The notes under the pieces are model-generated. The model saw nothing but the letters and a program-made list of their open reading frames with translations, ran no database searches and was not told where the DNA came from. From Pilaira anomala (taxonomy: Eukaryota; Mucoromycota; Mucoromycetes; Mucorales; Mucoraceae), in NCBI GenBank assembly GCA_025716855.1, contig JAIXMQ010000015.1, forward strand, positions 62,001 through 126,000: DNA of 64,000 bases, read 5' to 3'. The first letter of the stretch is position 1. Each line of letters starts with the position of its first letter. Position numbers and translations under genes: made by a program. Below, piece after piece: positions 46,824 to 58,570 of this stretch.

Positions 46824-49800
46824 CTATATAACAATTGTTGTTTCTGTAGAGTTAAAGTTGCTTTTACAGTCGTTGTATATATGATCCATTACTTGTTCTC
46901 TCCTAAAAGAAAATGTCTTCTTACAATTTTGACAATACCAATACGTTTTAATGTTGGAAGGTACACTATCAGCCGATTCTGGAATACTTGAAGCACATGA
47001 TGGTGTATCCAAGCTATTGTAATAAATATTTGATGTGATTTGAATACCAGATCGAACGACTTTAAGAGAATAAGTAAATCAATTGATCTTAAGTTTTAGT
47101 AAATTAATAAACAAATAATTTACCTTCTTTTGGTTTCCATTCCCTGGGTAAGCTTTCCTGATTTTCTGTTTTCGCGATATATTTTGGATACTATTATCAC
47201 ATTAAGACCAAAAAAGAAAAATTAGCATTCATAATAAATAAAGCGAACAGGATCTAGAATATAAAATATGAAAAATATACCATCTTTAGTAATTCAGATG
47301 ATTTAGCAGCCCTCAACTCGGCTGATATCGAAGTTTCCATAAATTCAACAAGTTTTCCTGTTGTAAAAAAGAAAAAAAAATGTTAAAAATAGGACAGATA
47401 TATACAAATGAATAGTTACTATTTAAAGACTGCATTTGGGCTTGATATTTTTCTTCAGCCTGAGATGTCCACATGTCTATAAACTCTTTATAAGCCGTTT
47501 CGTCAGCCTGGTCATCTATTATTTGTTGAATAGTGAGAGGAAGATCTGACTTTATAGAAGGGCTAATGATAAAATTTTCTAGGGGATCCTCAATAGACTA
47601 AACTTACAAGAATTAGTTTAACTTTATTTAAGTATCATTTTTTTCCATGCTTTTACCTTTCCTACGCCGCGACTAATACGAAGATTCAATAACTTATTCC
47701 AAGTACTGCGTAGTTTATAAGTTAAATAAATTATATATTCTGCAACCTGGGTAGTTCTGAACCGTATCATGTAGTATGAATCCACGATAAGAACACTACA
47801 ATCTATATTTGTATCGACTTTAAAACATGTTAGCGTACTCTTTACAATGATAGTGGTACAGGACTATACTACTTACTTATCTTTCCGAATAAAAGCAAAA
47901 CGTGAATTCCTAAAGTATAATATCATTAGACCCATTTCAACCCAATCAGAGTAAATATGGTGAAAATTGAATTACCAGGCACTCTAGTAATGTTAACAAT
48001 ATACGGCTTAGTAGTCTCTAAAAGTTGCAAGTAACATAAAAGTTGATGGTATAAAGCCTCTTCTACCGTTTTGTCATCTGTTAGAACTTAGTTAACAATG
48101 CATATTCGTTTATTTATTTATCATTGGGTTTATATCATATTACCTTTCCTAATATGGTCTTCCAGACCTTGCACCCATTCAGGATGTGCTGCAATTACAC
48201 TGCTAGGATGTATAGACAAAAAGCTTTTAGCTGTTAATTCGTTAGTATACTACATGATAGACAGACATCGACGTTGCTGTTTTTACCAGGTGTATTAAAC
48301 ATAATTTCGTTGCTTTTTCTATATGCATTATGCTCATCGCCAATAGCCAATTGAGGATATAGTGATGAGCAAATGACTAGCTTAACCAGTTCAATTTCTC
48401 GATCAGAAAGGGCTGTCGCTCTTGACTGCAGTGATTTCATATTATTTGTCAGAGAAAATTCGAGGTGACGAATATCCTCTTTCTCGGACTCTTTATCGAC
48501 TAAAGGTTTATTTTGTATTAGATGATTTAAGGTTTGATAAAAAAAAAATATTGACTTACATTCAGGGTCATCATCTCTTGAATAATCTACTATGTCTAAA
48601 ACACGTCTTCTTTTCTTGGATTTTTGGTCATATCTTTCTCTGCGGAGCTTTTCTTTAGCAATATATCTTGACTTGGTCTCATTCTGTATAGACATACTGT
48701 TAATAACTTGAAAATTTACTTGTTAAAATTATATACTTGTATGTCTCGCTCTTCTTCATGATCCTCACTCATGTTCAAAAGTGATTGTAATAAACCTGGC
48801 TGAAAATCATTTAATACTTTCTCAAACTGCTTCTTCATTTTTGCAATCTATTCAAAAAAAAAACCATGCAATTTATGAGCTTATAGATTTATTAACTTGT
48901 TCTGACTAATGTACCAACCTCATATAACCTCTGCTCTTCTACTCCATTTTGTTTACACCATTTTCGCGATAAATTCTAAAAGATATGCCATTTTAATATA
49001 GCATACACATGTAAACACTATATTACCGTGCCAACCTTATTATCAGCTTTTGCAGTAATCCAGCCTTGCCATAAATTTAAGAGAGTAAATGGATCGCCAT
49101 GCTTTGAATCAAATTGACTCCGGTTCTATATGCAGTTATATCAGATGATGCTTCTCTAACATATCAACGTATTTAAAAATCATTTACCTTCAATATCTCA
49201 GGATTGGTTTGATGAGTAACACGTGTGAAAGGAGATTGAACACTCATACCAGCTGCAATAGTAATGATGGGGTCTATAATATTAAACACCTTGAATAATT
49301 ATATAAGTAACACTAGTTATAATCTATGTCACTTTTTCTCTCACTCACAACTCCCATTATCAGCATTTTTCCAACTACTGAATCTACAGGAAGTTCGGCT
49401 AAAACATATCCTAATCCTAACAAATTCTCATTTGAATCAATTGCACCGAGATTATGCAAAAAATCCATCGAAGCATTTATAAAATCCATCGAAGGCATCT
49501 GTATTATTTCGTTAATATTTTTTATAACCAATATTATCAATATAATTTACCTCAATATAGTCAAACTGACGTGGATTTCCTAATTCCAAAGCTTTTATCT
49601 GAAGCAAAAGAGGCTCAAGTGGTGCACGTTGAATTTCAGGAATAGCAAAGTCATGGAAATGATTAAACTCATTCTCTGAATAAAGCCTAAAGCATTCTCC
49701 AGGACCTGTACGACCTGCACGACCCGCTCTTTGTTTAGCGCTGGCTTTTGAAATCCAAAATTCTGAAAGACGGCTCATTTTTGAGGCTGGATCGTGGTTC

Positions 49801-52001
49801 ATCTCCTTCACCTTGCCAGAGTCTATAATGAAACGAATACCGTCGATTGTAAGACTAGTCTCAGCACTTTTTTTTTGAATTTACAAATCGAATTGTTAGA
49901 TACAACATAAATATACACGCGCATCGTACTTACATGTTGGAGCTGATGATACATTTACGGAATCCTTCTGGAGGTAAATCAAATACTTTCTCTTGATCTT
50001 CTACTGCAAGTGACGAATGCAGCATAAGAATGATCCATTTCCTAAATCAGGAAAAAAGAAAATTAGAATAGAATACAAAAGTCGAAGATGGCTTTTAATC
50101 TATTACTTTGACTCTTGAGCATGAACTGTCAGCTCTTCAGCTAATGTTGATATCTGAATAAATTAATTTAATAAACTATATATATATATAGATGCACATC
50201 CTTTTATATTAACCTCATTAATTCCAGACATAAAAATGAGTAAATCACCTCGTTCGTCTGATGGCACTGACTGATCTATATAATCTAATACCTTAAGGTA
50301 TGGTGCTATAATTATAAAAAGTTAATAACAATAGGATTAAATAAATTGTATACACATTTATTATATTACCTGCATTGACAGGTTGTGAGCGACTAGGTAT
50401 AGATTTCTAATTAAAAATAGACTATTAGAGTTTTATAATCCATGCTGTACTTTTATCCAGAATGGTACCTTAATTTTCTCAGATTGTCGTTTTTGATATG
50501 CCGCTTCATCTACCAAATTTTTATCATCATCTCCTTGAGGCCAATAGTGTGTTTTCACACTATACATTTTTCCAGGCACCTGTATACCAATTCAAAAAAA
50601 AATTAGTAAGAGCTTGTCAGCACATATATTAAATGAAAATACATACAATTAGAGTAGGTGCATCAAAATATTGTGCAAAGAGTTCCGCATTAATTGTAGC
50701 ACTCATCAATACAACGTACAGATTTTTTCTTTGAGCCAGTGTCTTTTTTAATAGTGCTAGCAAAAAATCACCTACAGTAATAATGATATTTTTATGAATA
50801 TTAACTATATTAAGCAATCCTATGCATAGCTTACCCATCATATGACGTTCATGAACTTCGTCTACTACTATCACGTCGTACATTGACAGCATATTGTCTG
50901 AAGAATATTGTCGCAAGAGCAAACCTTCAGTTAAAAATAATACACGTGTTCTGTTGGTTTTGTTGCCTTCGAATCTAACTTGGTAGGCGACTTGAGAGCC
51001 ATACTCATTTAATGTCTCATAACTAAATTTTAATACAAATTTAATTTATATGAATTTATCGTACATTTAAACAATTTACCTAACACGCCTTGCAAGGGAA
51101 GAACAAGCAATACGTCGTGGTTGAGTACAAGCAATTTTATTGAACCCTGCTTTCATCAGAATTTGAGGCACTATATGATACAGTTAGTACAGTATATTAT
51201 TGACGTTTATTCTACACCTGACACATACCTTGCGTACTTTTACCGCAACCAGTATCACCTGCGATTAATAAAATCCTATTCTTGCGTAAAGTCTGAACAA
51301 TTGCATTAGCATAAGGAGTAATCGGTAAGGATGCTCGAGTTTCTTCTATTTTTTTCTTTATATTAGCTGTCTTCTTTGCCTGAAAATCTTGAAACAAAAT
51401 TAGTGTGTGCCTCAACATTTCACCTTCTCGACGCATCCTATCCATGCGGCTTAAGCGACTGTCTTTATTATGCATTTTTCCTTTGTTCATGCTATCTTTT
51501 AATTTTACATAAAACCCTAATTATGTTTTTTTTTGATAAGTAGATCAATTTACTACGAGATAGATTACTTAATACCTTCGAACTCGTAATAGATAGGTGA
51601 TCCTGTAGGTATAAGCCATGAAGCTAGCCCTCTCTTTCTTCTAGAAAAGAACAAATCATCGCTTTCCTCAGTCCAAGGTCGACTAGACTCGAAGTCAAGG
51701 TCAATAGAAAACTTTCCCTCCTTCTGCTTTTTCAAATAATTTTGGGCTTCTTTCATTGCCTCTATATATTTATTGGGGTCACTTATCTTGTATTAAAGAA
51801 AAGTGTCAGTGCGAAAAAAAAAAAGAATAACCGTTTTATTGTATAGCGAAAAAAGGTTCTTACAATCTCTTTTAGATCCCATCGTTTGTTTTTAAAAGCA
51901 ACATCGTTTTTGATAATAGTGCCGTCAACATCGTATTTTTCTTCAGGTATATATTCTCGTTTGCGATGCCTACCGCTACGAGTGTATTCATGAGAGCTCA
52001 T
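46824..52001 (-). CDS. DHX34: DEAH-box RNA helicase, DHX34-like
   Basis: Twenty-seven short exons chain in frame from the ATG at 52001 to the TAA at 46824, giving 1171 residues (human DHX34 is 1143). Helicase motifs: [10 protein letters not shown] near 197, [15 protein letters not shown] near 288, SATINA near 320, [16 protein letters not shown] and [16 protein letters not shown] near 519. [22 protein letters not shown] and [14 protein letters not shown] are especially DHX34-like. After the winged-helix and HA2 part, a long C-terminal region ends in a Cys/His segment (CQNCKKTF...HIYNDC) near 1131-1153, a possible zinc finger. DHX34 promotes UPF1 activation in nonsense-mediated decay, so an RNA-surveillance role is likely. 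One donor (GTGAGA at 49343-49344) is chosen over an earlier GTGAGT to keep frame. Reading frame stays open upstream of the chosen ATG; see the separate entry. Confidence 0.88.
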
Positions 52002-52647
52002 GTCTTTCTTCTTGTACTGGGGGTGTTCAGACCAACTTGTTCTAAAATCGTACTTAAATAATCTGATTAAAAAAAAATTGGTACACTTTTTAAGTCCAGT
52101 TCAAATTGATTATTTAGTTATTTATATTTACAAGGAATAAGGTATTTACAATGGCGAGGGATGGGACAGAAAGAATGAGGGAAGTCTCCCATCGATGCGA
52201 AAATTGTCATTACGAGGATGGTTATACCAGGAGCCACGGGCCCATTTTATCAAATCTTTTTCATTGACATCATCATAAATGGAATCTGCAGAAGAAGGGG
52301 AGCGTTTTAACTTCTTTTTTTACATTCATTCTACTTTTACTTGCATGCATTTCTTTCTATGTAGATGTATCTGTAGGCTCTTGTCAAGCATAAATAATTT
52401 TTGAAAAGAAGTTAATGCCACAACATGCAAATATCAAGTTAAATACTTTCCTTGACATCAAATAGTCGAGAAATTAAAGTACGAGCAATGTCAATGTCAA
52501 ACGTACCACCTGGTAAACGAAGAGAACCAACTCGATTGTCTACATAAAGGCCATTATCAACCAATGAGACTTCATGAATTTCACCTTCAGTGCAGGCAAT
52601 CCGAAGAGATTGTGCTTTTAGTTTTATCGTTTTTGGTCGGCAATATT
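52002..52647 (-). other. Coding-quality exons upstream of the helicase, same frame
   Basis: The first helicase exon stays open upstream to an acceptor at 52062. Two further exons, 52150-52285 and 52447-52647, join to it in frame with canonical splice sites (phases 2 and 1). They add about 132 residues: AQSLRIACTEGEIHEVSLVD, LRLPGGTFDIDIARTLI, KWARGSWYNHPRNDNFRIDG and RTSWSEHPQYKKKD. No start codon is found before the acceptor-like site at 52647, so more sequence would be needed upstream. It may be a real N-terminal extension, or the 3' part of another gene fused to the helicase. I do not recognise the domain. Confidence 0.45.
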
Positions 52648-52918
52648 CTTAGCAAAAGGTGTAACTTTTTAAAGTTTTTAATTAGTATTACGCTTATTAA
52701 TAGATTTTGCTTTCTCTGTATAGTTATGATTCATTAAAGATATGTTCATATATAACTGAGAAGAGCCATATCTACCTAACCCTTAGAGACAATCCTTATC
52801 CCGAAGTTACGGATTATATTCTCTCTCGTTTCATAAACTAAAGCTCTGTAGCAGCCGCCTCATATACACTGATCTCTCACTAACCGCACCTATTAATAAA
52901 CACTGAAACATGTGCTAA

Positions 52919-53062
52919 TCTTGCAAAATACCTAAACACCATGTTCTCCTTCAATCTACTCTATTAAACGGAATGACAGACGAAGACTTGATGGCTATTT
53001 TGAATAAATGTTCGAATCAAAAGCCAATTCATGTTTTTAAAATTAGCAGAGATAAAACGTAA
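52919..53062 (+). pseudogene. Orphan coding fragment 1
   Basis: A short open stretch (SCKIPKHHVLLQ, GMTDEDLMAILNKC, IHVFKISRDK) with coding-like composition. It begins without a usable start and ends at a GT-like donor just before the GCGACAC repeat. Possibly an exon of a decayed gene. Confidence 0.3.
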
Positions 53063-53112
53063 ATATTTAGCATAAATTAAAGCATTTTTTAACTCGTTAA
53101 TTTACTCTTCTC

Positions 53113-53221
53113 GCGACACTATTTTCCTGGATTGTGTGGCACTATTTTCTAAAAACACGACACTGTTTTTTAAAAAAAGTGCGACACTAATTTTTTTCTT
53201 GCGACATCATTTTCGCAAAAG
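53113..53221 (+). repeat. GCGACAC repeat, copy 2
   Basis: Five units with 20-25-bp spacing, from GCGACACTATTTTCC to GCGACATCATTTTCGCAAAAG. Their order and linkers (TTTTCTAAAAACA, CGACACTGTTTTTTAAAA, GTGCGACACTAATTTTTTTC) match 3545-3640 closely. There is no minisatellite in this copy. Confidence 0.8.
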
Positions 53222-53226
53222 ATGTA

Positions 53227-53692
53227 TTTAATCAAACAGTTGAATTAGAAAGGTATGACGAGCCAGACTTAGTTCAAGATACTGATAGCCATGTACATAA
53301 CAATTATAAAAATTGATTTTTTTACGTAAGGAGAAACCAACTTATTACAAGCCAAATAAATGGAATAACAACAAAATATCAACAAAAATGACTTTTATGT
53401 ATCAATTTTTTTTACGATTTTTCACCTGGCTGTGTAGATTACAAACAAAATAAATACGCCAACCAAGCAAACGAAAGCTCAAATTAAAATAAATATTATA
53501 ATAAATGGCAATACAAGCAACTCATGCGGAATTGTGTCAATCAAGTTCGGCGATGCAGTCATGCAAGCACATGTTATCGATGGATTATCTAAATTTACAG
53601 TTGATTTAGAAGATGACAAAACCAAGAAAACACCTGTCAATGTTCATACATATCTCAAGTATCGATTTCTTCAAACAAATGCTTCTAAATAA
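53227..53692 (+). pseudogene. Orphan coding fragments 2 and 3
   Basis: FNQTVELERYDEPDLVQDTD (53227-53316) directly follows the repeat. A second stretch, 53453-53692, reads as 79 residues to a TAA with GIVSIKFGDAVMQAHVIDGL and LKYRFLQTNASK. No start codon, domain or family is recognised, and stops separate the pieces. They look like remains of a gene or mobile element around the repeat. Confidence 0.3.
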
Positions 53693-54317
53693 AACAAGCG
53701 ATTTGAATATACCTTTTTATTTTATATGTTTAACTAATTATGAGAATAGGATGTTCTGATATATTCTTATAAATTTAATCAGAATAAAACTTATATCTTT
53801 TCTCAATCCCATTATTACACGTAGCATTTACTTCGCCAGAACATATGTACATAATGTGATAGGTAGAATGATATAAAAAAATAATGATATCTGTTCAGTT
53901 TTTTTTTTAAACCAATTATTTGCTTTATAGTATTTGGGGTCTATTGTGTCTTTACACTCAAATCCGGACCGGAAATGTAGATGTACAACTTACAAAATAG
54001 CCGGAATGTATCGTGTTTTGAAAGGACGACTTGTGGAGTAGGAGAGCAGAGAGTATATGGTAGCAGAAGCAAAGGGTAAGATATAGAACCTCCTCTCTTT
54101 TTTGTACTTCGTACTTGGTGAGTGATTTATAAAGACAAGAAACGAAATGGATTAAATGTTAGATAGGATGAATGGATGGAACCTGAAAGGGGATTTGAAT
54201 CATTTAATTCTACCAGAAACAAAAAAATAATAATCGACATTTCGTTTCTCATAAAAAAAAAGGAATTTCATTGGACTTACACGACACTTCTTTTTTCTTA
54301 TTATTAGGAATTCAACC
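53693..54317 (+). promoter_or_regulatory. uL16 promoter and 5' UTR intron
   Basis: The upstream region contains paired CCGGAAATGTA and GCCGGAATGTA motifs at 53969-54011. A probable 5' UTR intron runs from the donor GTAAGA at 54076 to the acceptor TTATTAG at 54307, ten bases before the ATG. 5' UTR introns are frequent in ribosomal protein genes. Confidence 0.5.
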
Positions 54318-54968
54318 ATGGGTCGCCGTCCCGCTCGTTGTTATCGTTACTGTAAGAACAAGCCTTACCCCAAGTCCAGATACAATCGTGGTGTCCCCGA
54401 TGCCAAGCTTAGAATTTACGATTTAGGTCGTAAGAAGGCTCATGTTGACGATTTCCCTCTCTGTATTCACTTGGTCTCCAACGAAAAGGAACAACTTTCC
54501 GCTGAAGCTCTCGAAGCTGGTCGTATTTGTGCTAACAAGTACATGGCCAAGACCTCTGGTAAGGATTCCTTCCATATGCGTATTCGAGTCCATCCCTACC
54601 ATGTCACTCGTATCAACAAAATGTTGTCTTGTGCTGGTGCCGATAGATTGCAACAAGGTATGCGTGGTGCTTTCGGTAAGCCTAACGGTCTTGTCGCTCG
54701 TGTCAACATTGGTCAAATCATTTTCTCTGTTCGTTCCAAGGACTCCAACAAGGCTGTTGTCATTGAAGCCTTGAGACGTTGTAAGTACAAGTTCCCTGGT
54801 CAACAAAAGATCATTATCTCCAAGAAGTGGGGTTTCACTCCTCTTGCTCGTGAAGAGTATGTTGATGCTCGTGCTGCTGGTACCTTCAGACCCGATGGTT
54901 GTTACGTCAAGTTCGTTCCCCAAAAGGGTCCCCTCAAGAACTACTTCAAGGAGTCTCTCTTGGTCTAA
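54318..54968 (+). CDS. RPL10: 60S ribosomal protein uL16 (L10)
   Basis: Single coding exon of 216 residues, the usual length. It starts [20 protein letters not shown] and contains [42 protein letters not shown] as in the family's P-site loop region, and [10 protein letters not shown]. It is a large-subunit protein near the peptidyl-transferase centre and joins the 60S subunit late in assembly. Codon use is strongly biased (AAG, GTC, CGT, ACC), unlike its AT-rich neighbours, as expected for a highly expressed gene. Confidence 0.98.
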   Translation: MGRRPARCYRYCKNKPYPKSRYNRGVPDAKLRIYDLGRKKAHVDDFPLCIHLVSNEKEQLSAEALEAGRICANKYMAKTSGKDSFHMRIRVHPYHVTRINKMLSCAGADRLQQGMRGAFGKPNGLVARVNIGQIIFSVRSKDSNKAVVIEALRRCKYKFPGQQKIIISKKWGFTPLAREEYVDARAAGTFRPDGCYVKFVPQKGPLKNYFKESLLV

Positions 54969-55187
54969 ACTTTTTTTCTATTAAATAATCATTTTATTTT
55001 TTTGCATTACTGCAGAAAACTAAATAAAAATTAAATGGGGAATTCCATAAATAAAAACATTTAAAAAACAAAAAGACCACCTGTATTGATTTGCATTTGT
55101 GTAACGCGTCTATAAATATTTCATTTATATTTATATATTTCATGATTTTCTTCAACTCTTTTTTTCTTCTTTTTTTAAACCAAAAGT

Positions 55188-56765
55188 ATGGATTCAACAG
55201 AAAGATGGTCAAAAAGACCAAATAGTACAATAATGCAACGTAACGTCGACAAAGAACTGCAACGTATTAAAAGTTTAGCTGTAGTTTCAGTTCTCAACAA
55301 AAATTTTAATAAGGAAACTTCAAGGGCGCAAGCTCCTTCCCCTTCATCATCATTAACAACGGACGATGAATTACAAGAAAACTCGTCCATTAAGAACCGA
55401 TCTCGGTCCATCTCTCACAACTCTTCTACAAGCGAATACCCTCTAAAGAAAACAAGTAATGCAAGTCTTTCTACTCAATTTAACCAAAGTATTATACCAT
55501 CGCTAAGAGCAAGATCTGATGTACACACGTTGGTTACTTCAGGACAAGAATTTATCACGTCAGCGGAGAAAGAATCAAATGAGGAGGAGAAAGGTGATTC
55601 CCTCGTGATGATGTCTTCACCGATAGAGATTAATAAAGAAACTTTAATACAGCGATTTCATGAATTACAGATACTTTATGATACTTCTCTACAAGATTTA
55701 AAAGTATCCGAAGATCGAAATGATGCACAAAAAGAATTGGTCATGATTCAAGATAAACTTATACAAAACATGTCTTTTCAATTAGATTCTTTGGCTACAG
55801 AAGAAACAGAAAGCTCTTATACCCAAAGCGCTCAGTATGATGATACTACTGAAGAGGAAGGAAAACAAGCACTCTATAACGCCCAAAATGAATTACAGTC
55901 AATTAAGAAAGAATTACATGATTTCGCTTCGTTAAAAGATCATTATGAGAAAATAATATCTGAAATGACACAACAGCTATCTGCACATAATGATAAAATG
56001 ATTGAATTAGAAGGCATCGCAATGCAGATCAAAAAAGAAAATGCAACCCAAGTAGAATATATAGATACAAAAGTACAAACATTAGTAAACAAACTATTAG
56101 AAACAAATGAAACTATCAATCGACTTCGAGTTGAACATTTCCAAGAAAGACAACAAGCTGCTGCTGCATTAGCTATTCATAACACAAGTAGTATTAATGA
56201 ATCTTCTAGTATCATTTGGGAAACATTTGAAGAAGATGATGAACCTGATTCCGCTCGATCTTCTTTTATATCTTTATCTCCACGAACTGAACCCGTCAAG
56301 AAAAAATCTTTAATAAGTCGTTGGAAGGGTAATTCCATACCACCAGCTGCTCCACCTCCATCTCTTCCTCTACCACCTATTCCTAGTAATTCTTCTTCTC
56401 GTAACAATAGACCTAAATCTACATTATCTGAATTATATGCCTCAAGCTCGAGTGTACTTCCCCAAAATAGACATGTTTCCATGGATGCAGTTGGTGGTAG
56501 TAGTAACGGCAGAAGATATTCAGACCAATCAGATATAGAAGTAGAGATGACTGATGCAGCATATTATAAGGAATTCACTGATCAATTGCAGGAGAGACTC
56601 TCAGTGTCTAAAGAGATTGATGATCTGCGAGTCTGGGAGCCTAGTGATTATGATGAAATTCAAAGAAAAATAGATTCCAAAGGTTGGTCTGGTAGTGAAG
56701 ATGGTCACAATCAAAAAGATCAGAGTGCTTTTTGGAAAGGAATGAAAAAGAAGTTGAGAGTGTAA
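55188..56765 (+). CDS. Coiled-coil protein of unknown function
   Basis: Single-exon gene of 525 residues. Residues 1-140 are Ser/Thr/Asn-rich and probably disordered. A coiled coil covers about 145-330, with heptad patterns such as ELQILYDTSLQDLKVSEDR, NAQNELQSIKKELHDF and LEGIAMQIKKEN. A Ser/Pro-rich segment with PPAAPPPSLPLPPIP (SH3- or profilin-binding type) and a basic C-terminus (WKGMKKKLRV) follow. No catalytic domain. A scaffold or cytoskeletal role is possible but not shown. The start is the first ATG after a T-rich leader. Confidence 0.7.
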   Translation: MDSTERWSKRPNSTIMQRNVDKELQRIKSLAVVSVLNKNFNKETSRAQAPSPSSSLTTDDELQENSSIKNRSRSISHNSSTSEYPLKKTSNASLSTQFNQSIIPSLRARSDVHTLVTSGQEFITSAEKESNEEEKGDSLVMMSSPIEINKETLIQRFHELQILYDTSLQDLKVSEDRNDAQKELVMIQDKLIQNMSFQLDSLATEETESSYTQSAQYDDTTEEEGKQALYNAQNELQSIKKELHDFASLKDHYEKIISEMTQQLSAHNDKMIELEGIAMQIKKENATQVEYIDTKVQTLVNKLLETNETINRLRVEHFQERQQAAAALAIHNTSSINESSSIIWETFEEDDEPDSARSSFISLSPRTEPVKKKSLISRWKGNSIPPAAPPPSLPLPPIPSNSSSRNNRPKSTLSELYASSSSVLPQNRHVSMDAVGGSSNGRRYSDQSDIEVEMTDAAYYKEFTDQLQERLSVSKEIDDLRVWEPSDYDEIQRKIDSKGWSGSEDGHNQKDQSAFWKGMKKKLRV

Positions 56766-56893
56766 ACTAATAAATGTAATTAATAATAATAAATATAAAA
56801 ATAATATTTGTAAAAAAGTTTTTATTTTTGTTGGGGTAGATTTAGTTTTTTAAATATAACAGTATAATATGCAAGAAGTATTTTTGTTTAAAA

Positions 56894-58406
56894 TTATTTA
56901 GGAGTAATACTAATTCCTTTTCTATTATTTAATAAAGATAGACCAGTTTGTCTTCTATCTTCATCCAAAATTGTATAGAAATTTTCCATAAAATCAGTAC
57001 CAAGACGCCATCTGCTTGTAGGAGCGTCGGTAGCGTCCGAAACAGCAATCTTTGCAAAGCATCTGTTATCATCTATTTTCACAGTCCAATAGCCTGCGGG
57101 AATTTTCACAGTATAGTCAGTAAATGAGATCTCCAAGTCGTTTGCATCACAACATTGGAATACATATTTATCACTATCGTTGTCATATTCGGCATTAAGG
57201 CCTTGATGAATTTTAGCAATATCTTCATGTGGAGCAGTAATATCTTTAACAGCTGTATCAAATTCAGCAATAGTATTTTGAAATTTAAGATCAACAACAT
57301 TCTTAATTTTTACACACTCAATATCAGTTTTCCAAAAAGGTGAGTCGCTACAATCGTTAGTAGGAAGATTAAGCCAGGCAATAGGGTTAGGTAAAGTGTC
57401 ATAGTTCAGATCGTAAATTAAAGCGCATTTTCCCCCACCTGTATTAGATCTCTTCTTTGGGATCTGTACGTTCGGTGGGTCAGATGTGTCTACAGAACCA
57501 CTGGAACCGCTTTTGCCTTCTCTTCCACGCATACTAGGCTTGCCTTTTCCGTGATCAGCACGCTTTCGTTTGGAAGCATAGTAAGTTGGGTCTGGGCCTG
57601 GGTTTAAACCGTACACACCAGCTATAAAATAAAATACGTAAGTATATTTTGTACCCCTTTTTTTTTATAAGTGTAATGCATGTACCATAATCAGCGTCAG
57701 ATGGAAACCCGGATACGGAGATGGCTTTTCCAAACTTGAAATTAGTAAATTCAATATTACCAATTGTGACAGTATCCTAAGTGGATTTTTACGGGATGTT
57801 AGAATATGTATTTTAATATCAAAATATAGATATGAAGTCTTACTTCATAAATATCTCCAAGAACGCTTCTGTTGTTTGTGAGTTCAAAGGTTTGCTCAGA
57901 CATAAGTTTTACTGAGGTAGAAGATTTACCAGAATCATATAATGGCCCACTTTGGTTCTCACAGAATTCAGAATGACACTATATACTTTGTTGTCAGAAA
58001 CAGAACCAATTAAATTTTTATGTTTGATTATTGAATCTTACCATGATACCAGCAACAAATGTATTATTAGAAGTAGTATCAACAAGTAATCTAGCGTCTT
58101 GCTCAGGGGTACCTTAAGCAGAAAATAGAATTAATTTATTTGATTTAAAAATGTCATTTCTTATAGTCTTACCGAAACCAGCTTCGATTACCCACTATAA
58201 TATAAAGTAAACATATTGCTGATTAATAAAAAAATATCTTTCTAAACAACATGCATAACTACTATACTGCTTACATTGTCTACATCATAACCACATTCGA
58301 ATTCAACAAAATATTGGGGATCAGTGTCTTCATAATATGGTAAAGCTTTTATCAATGGACTGAGGGTAGCTAAAACCAAAATACTAGTAGAGAGAAAATA
58401 TCTCAT
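56894..58406 (-). CDS. Secreted pepsin-like protein with altered active site (copy B)
   Basis: Six exons (58275-58406, 58173-58194, 58042-58112, 57844-57978, 57686-57776, 56894-57621) encode 392 residues. It is the inverted paralogue of the gene at 13240-14760: exons 2 to 5 have identical lengths (22, 71, 135 and 91 nt), and much of the protein is identical. The triads are D63-T-T and D272-T-A, so here too both glycines are replaced. The basic surface loop is longer and contains IPKKRSN. Both copies stayed open, so selection has kept the fold after the active-site change. A signal peptide of about 20 residues predicts secretion. Conserved promoter motifs lie upstream. Confidence 0.85.
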
Positions 58407-58570
58407 TTTTTTAAACTTGTAAATGATGAGAAAAATAGAAACCAAACCATTTTGTATTTATAAAAAATTTTCTATTTGTTTCCTATCACGTATAGGGATC
58501 TTTTCAAGAGGCCCTTACCCATATTCCTTTGGCGAAGGCCAATAAGCCGTCTAGGCTAAGTTTATTGTAC
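58407..58570 (-). promoter_or_regulatory. Promoter of pepsin-like copy B
   Basis: On the minus strand, AATAAACTTAGCCTAG (near 58552-58567), CCTCTTGAAAAG (58500-58511) and TATAAATA (58455-58462) appear in the same order as in copy A, with shorter spacing to the ATG. Confidence 0.6.

Noticed and set aside
54423..54923. Minus-strand 166-codon frame opposite uL16
   Set aside because: Shadow of a highly biased ribosomal protein gene; no domain.
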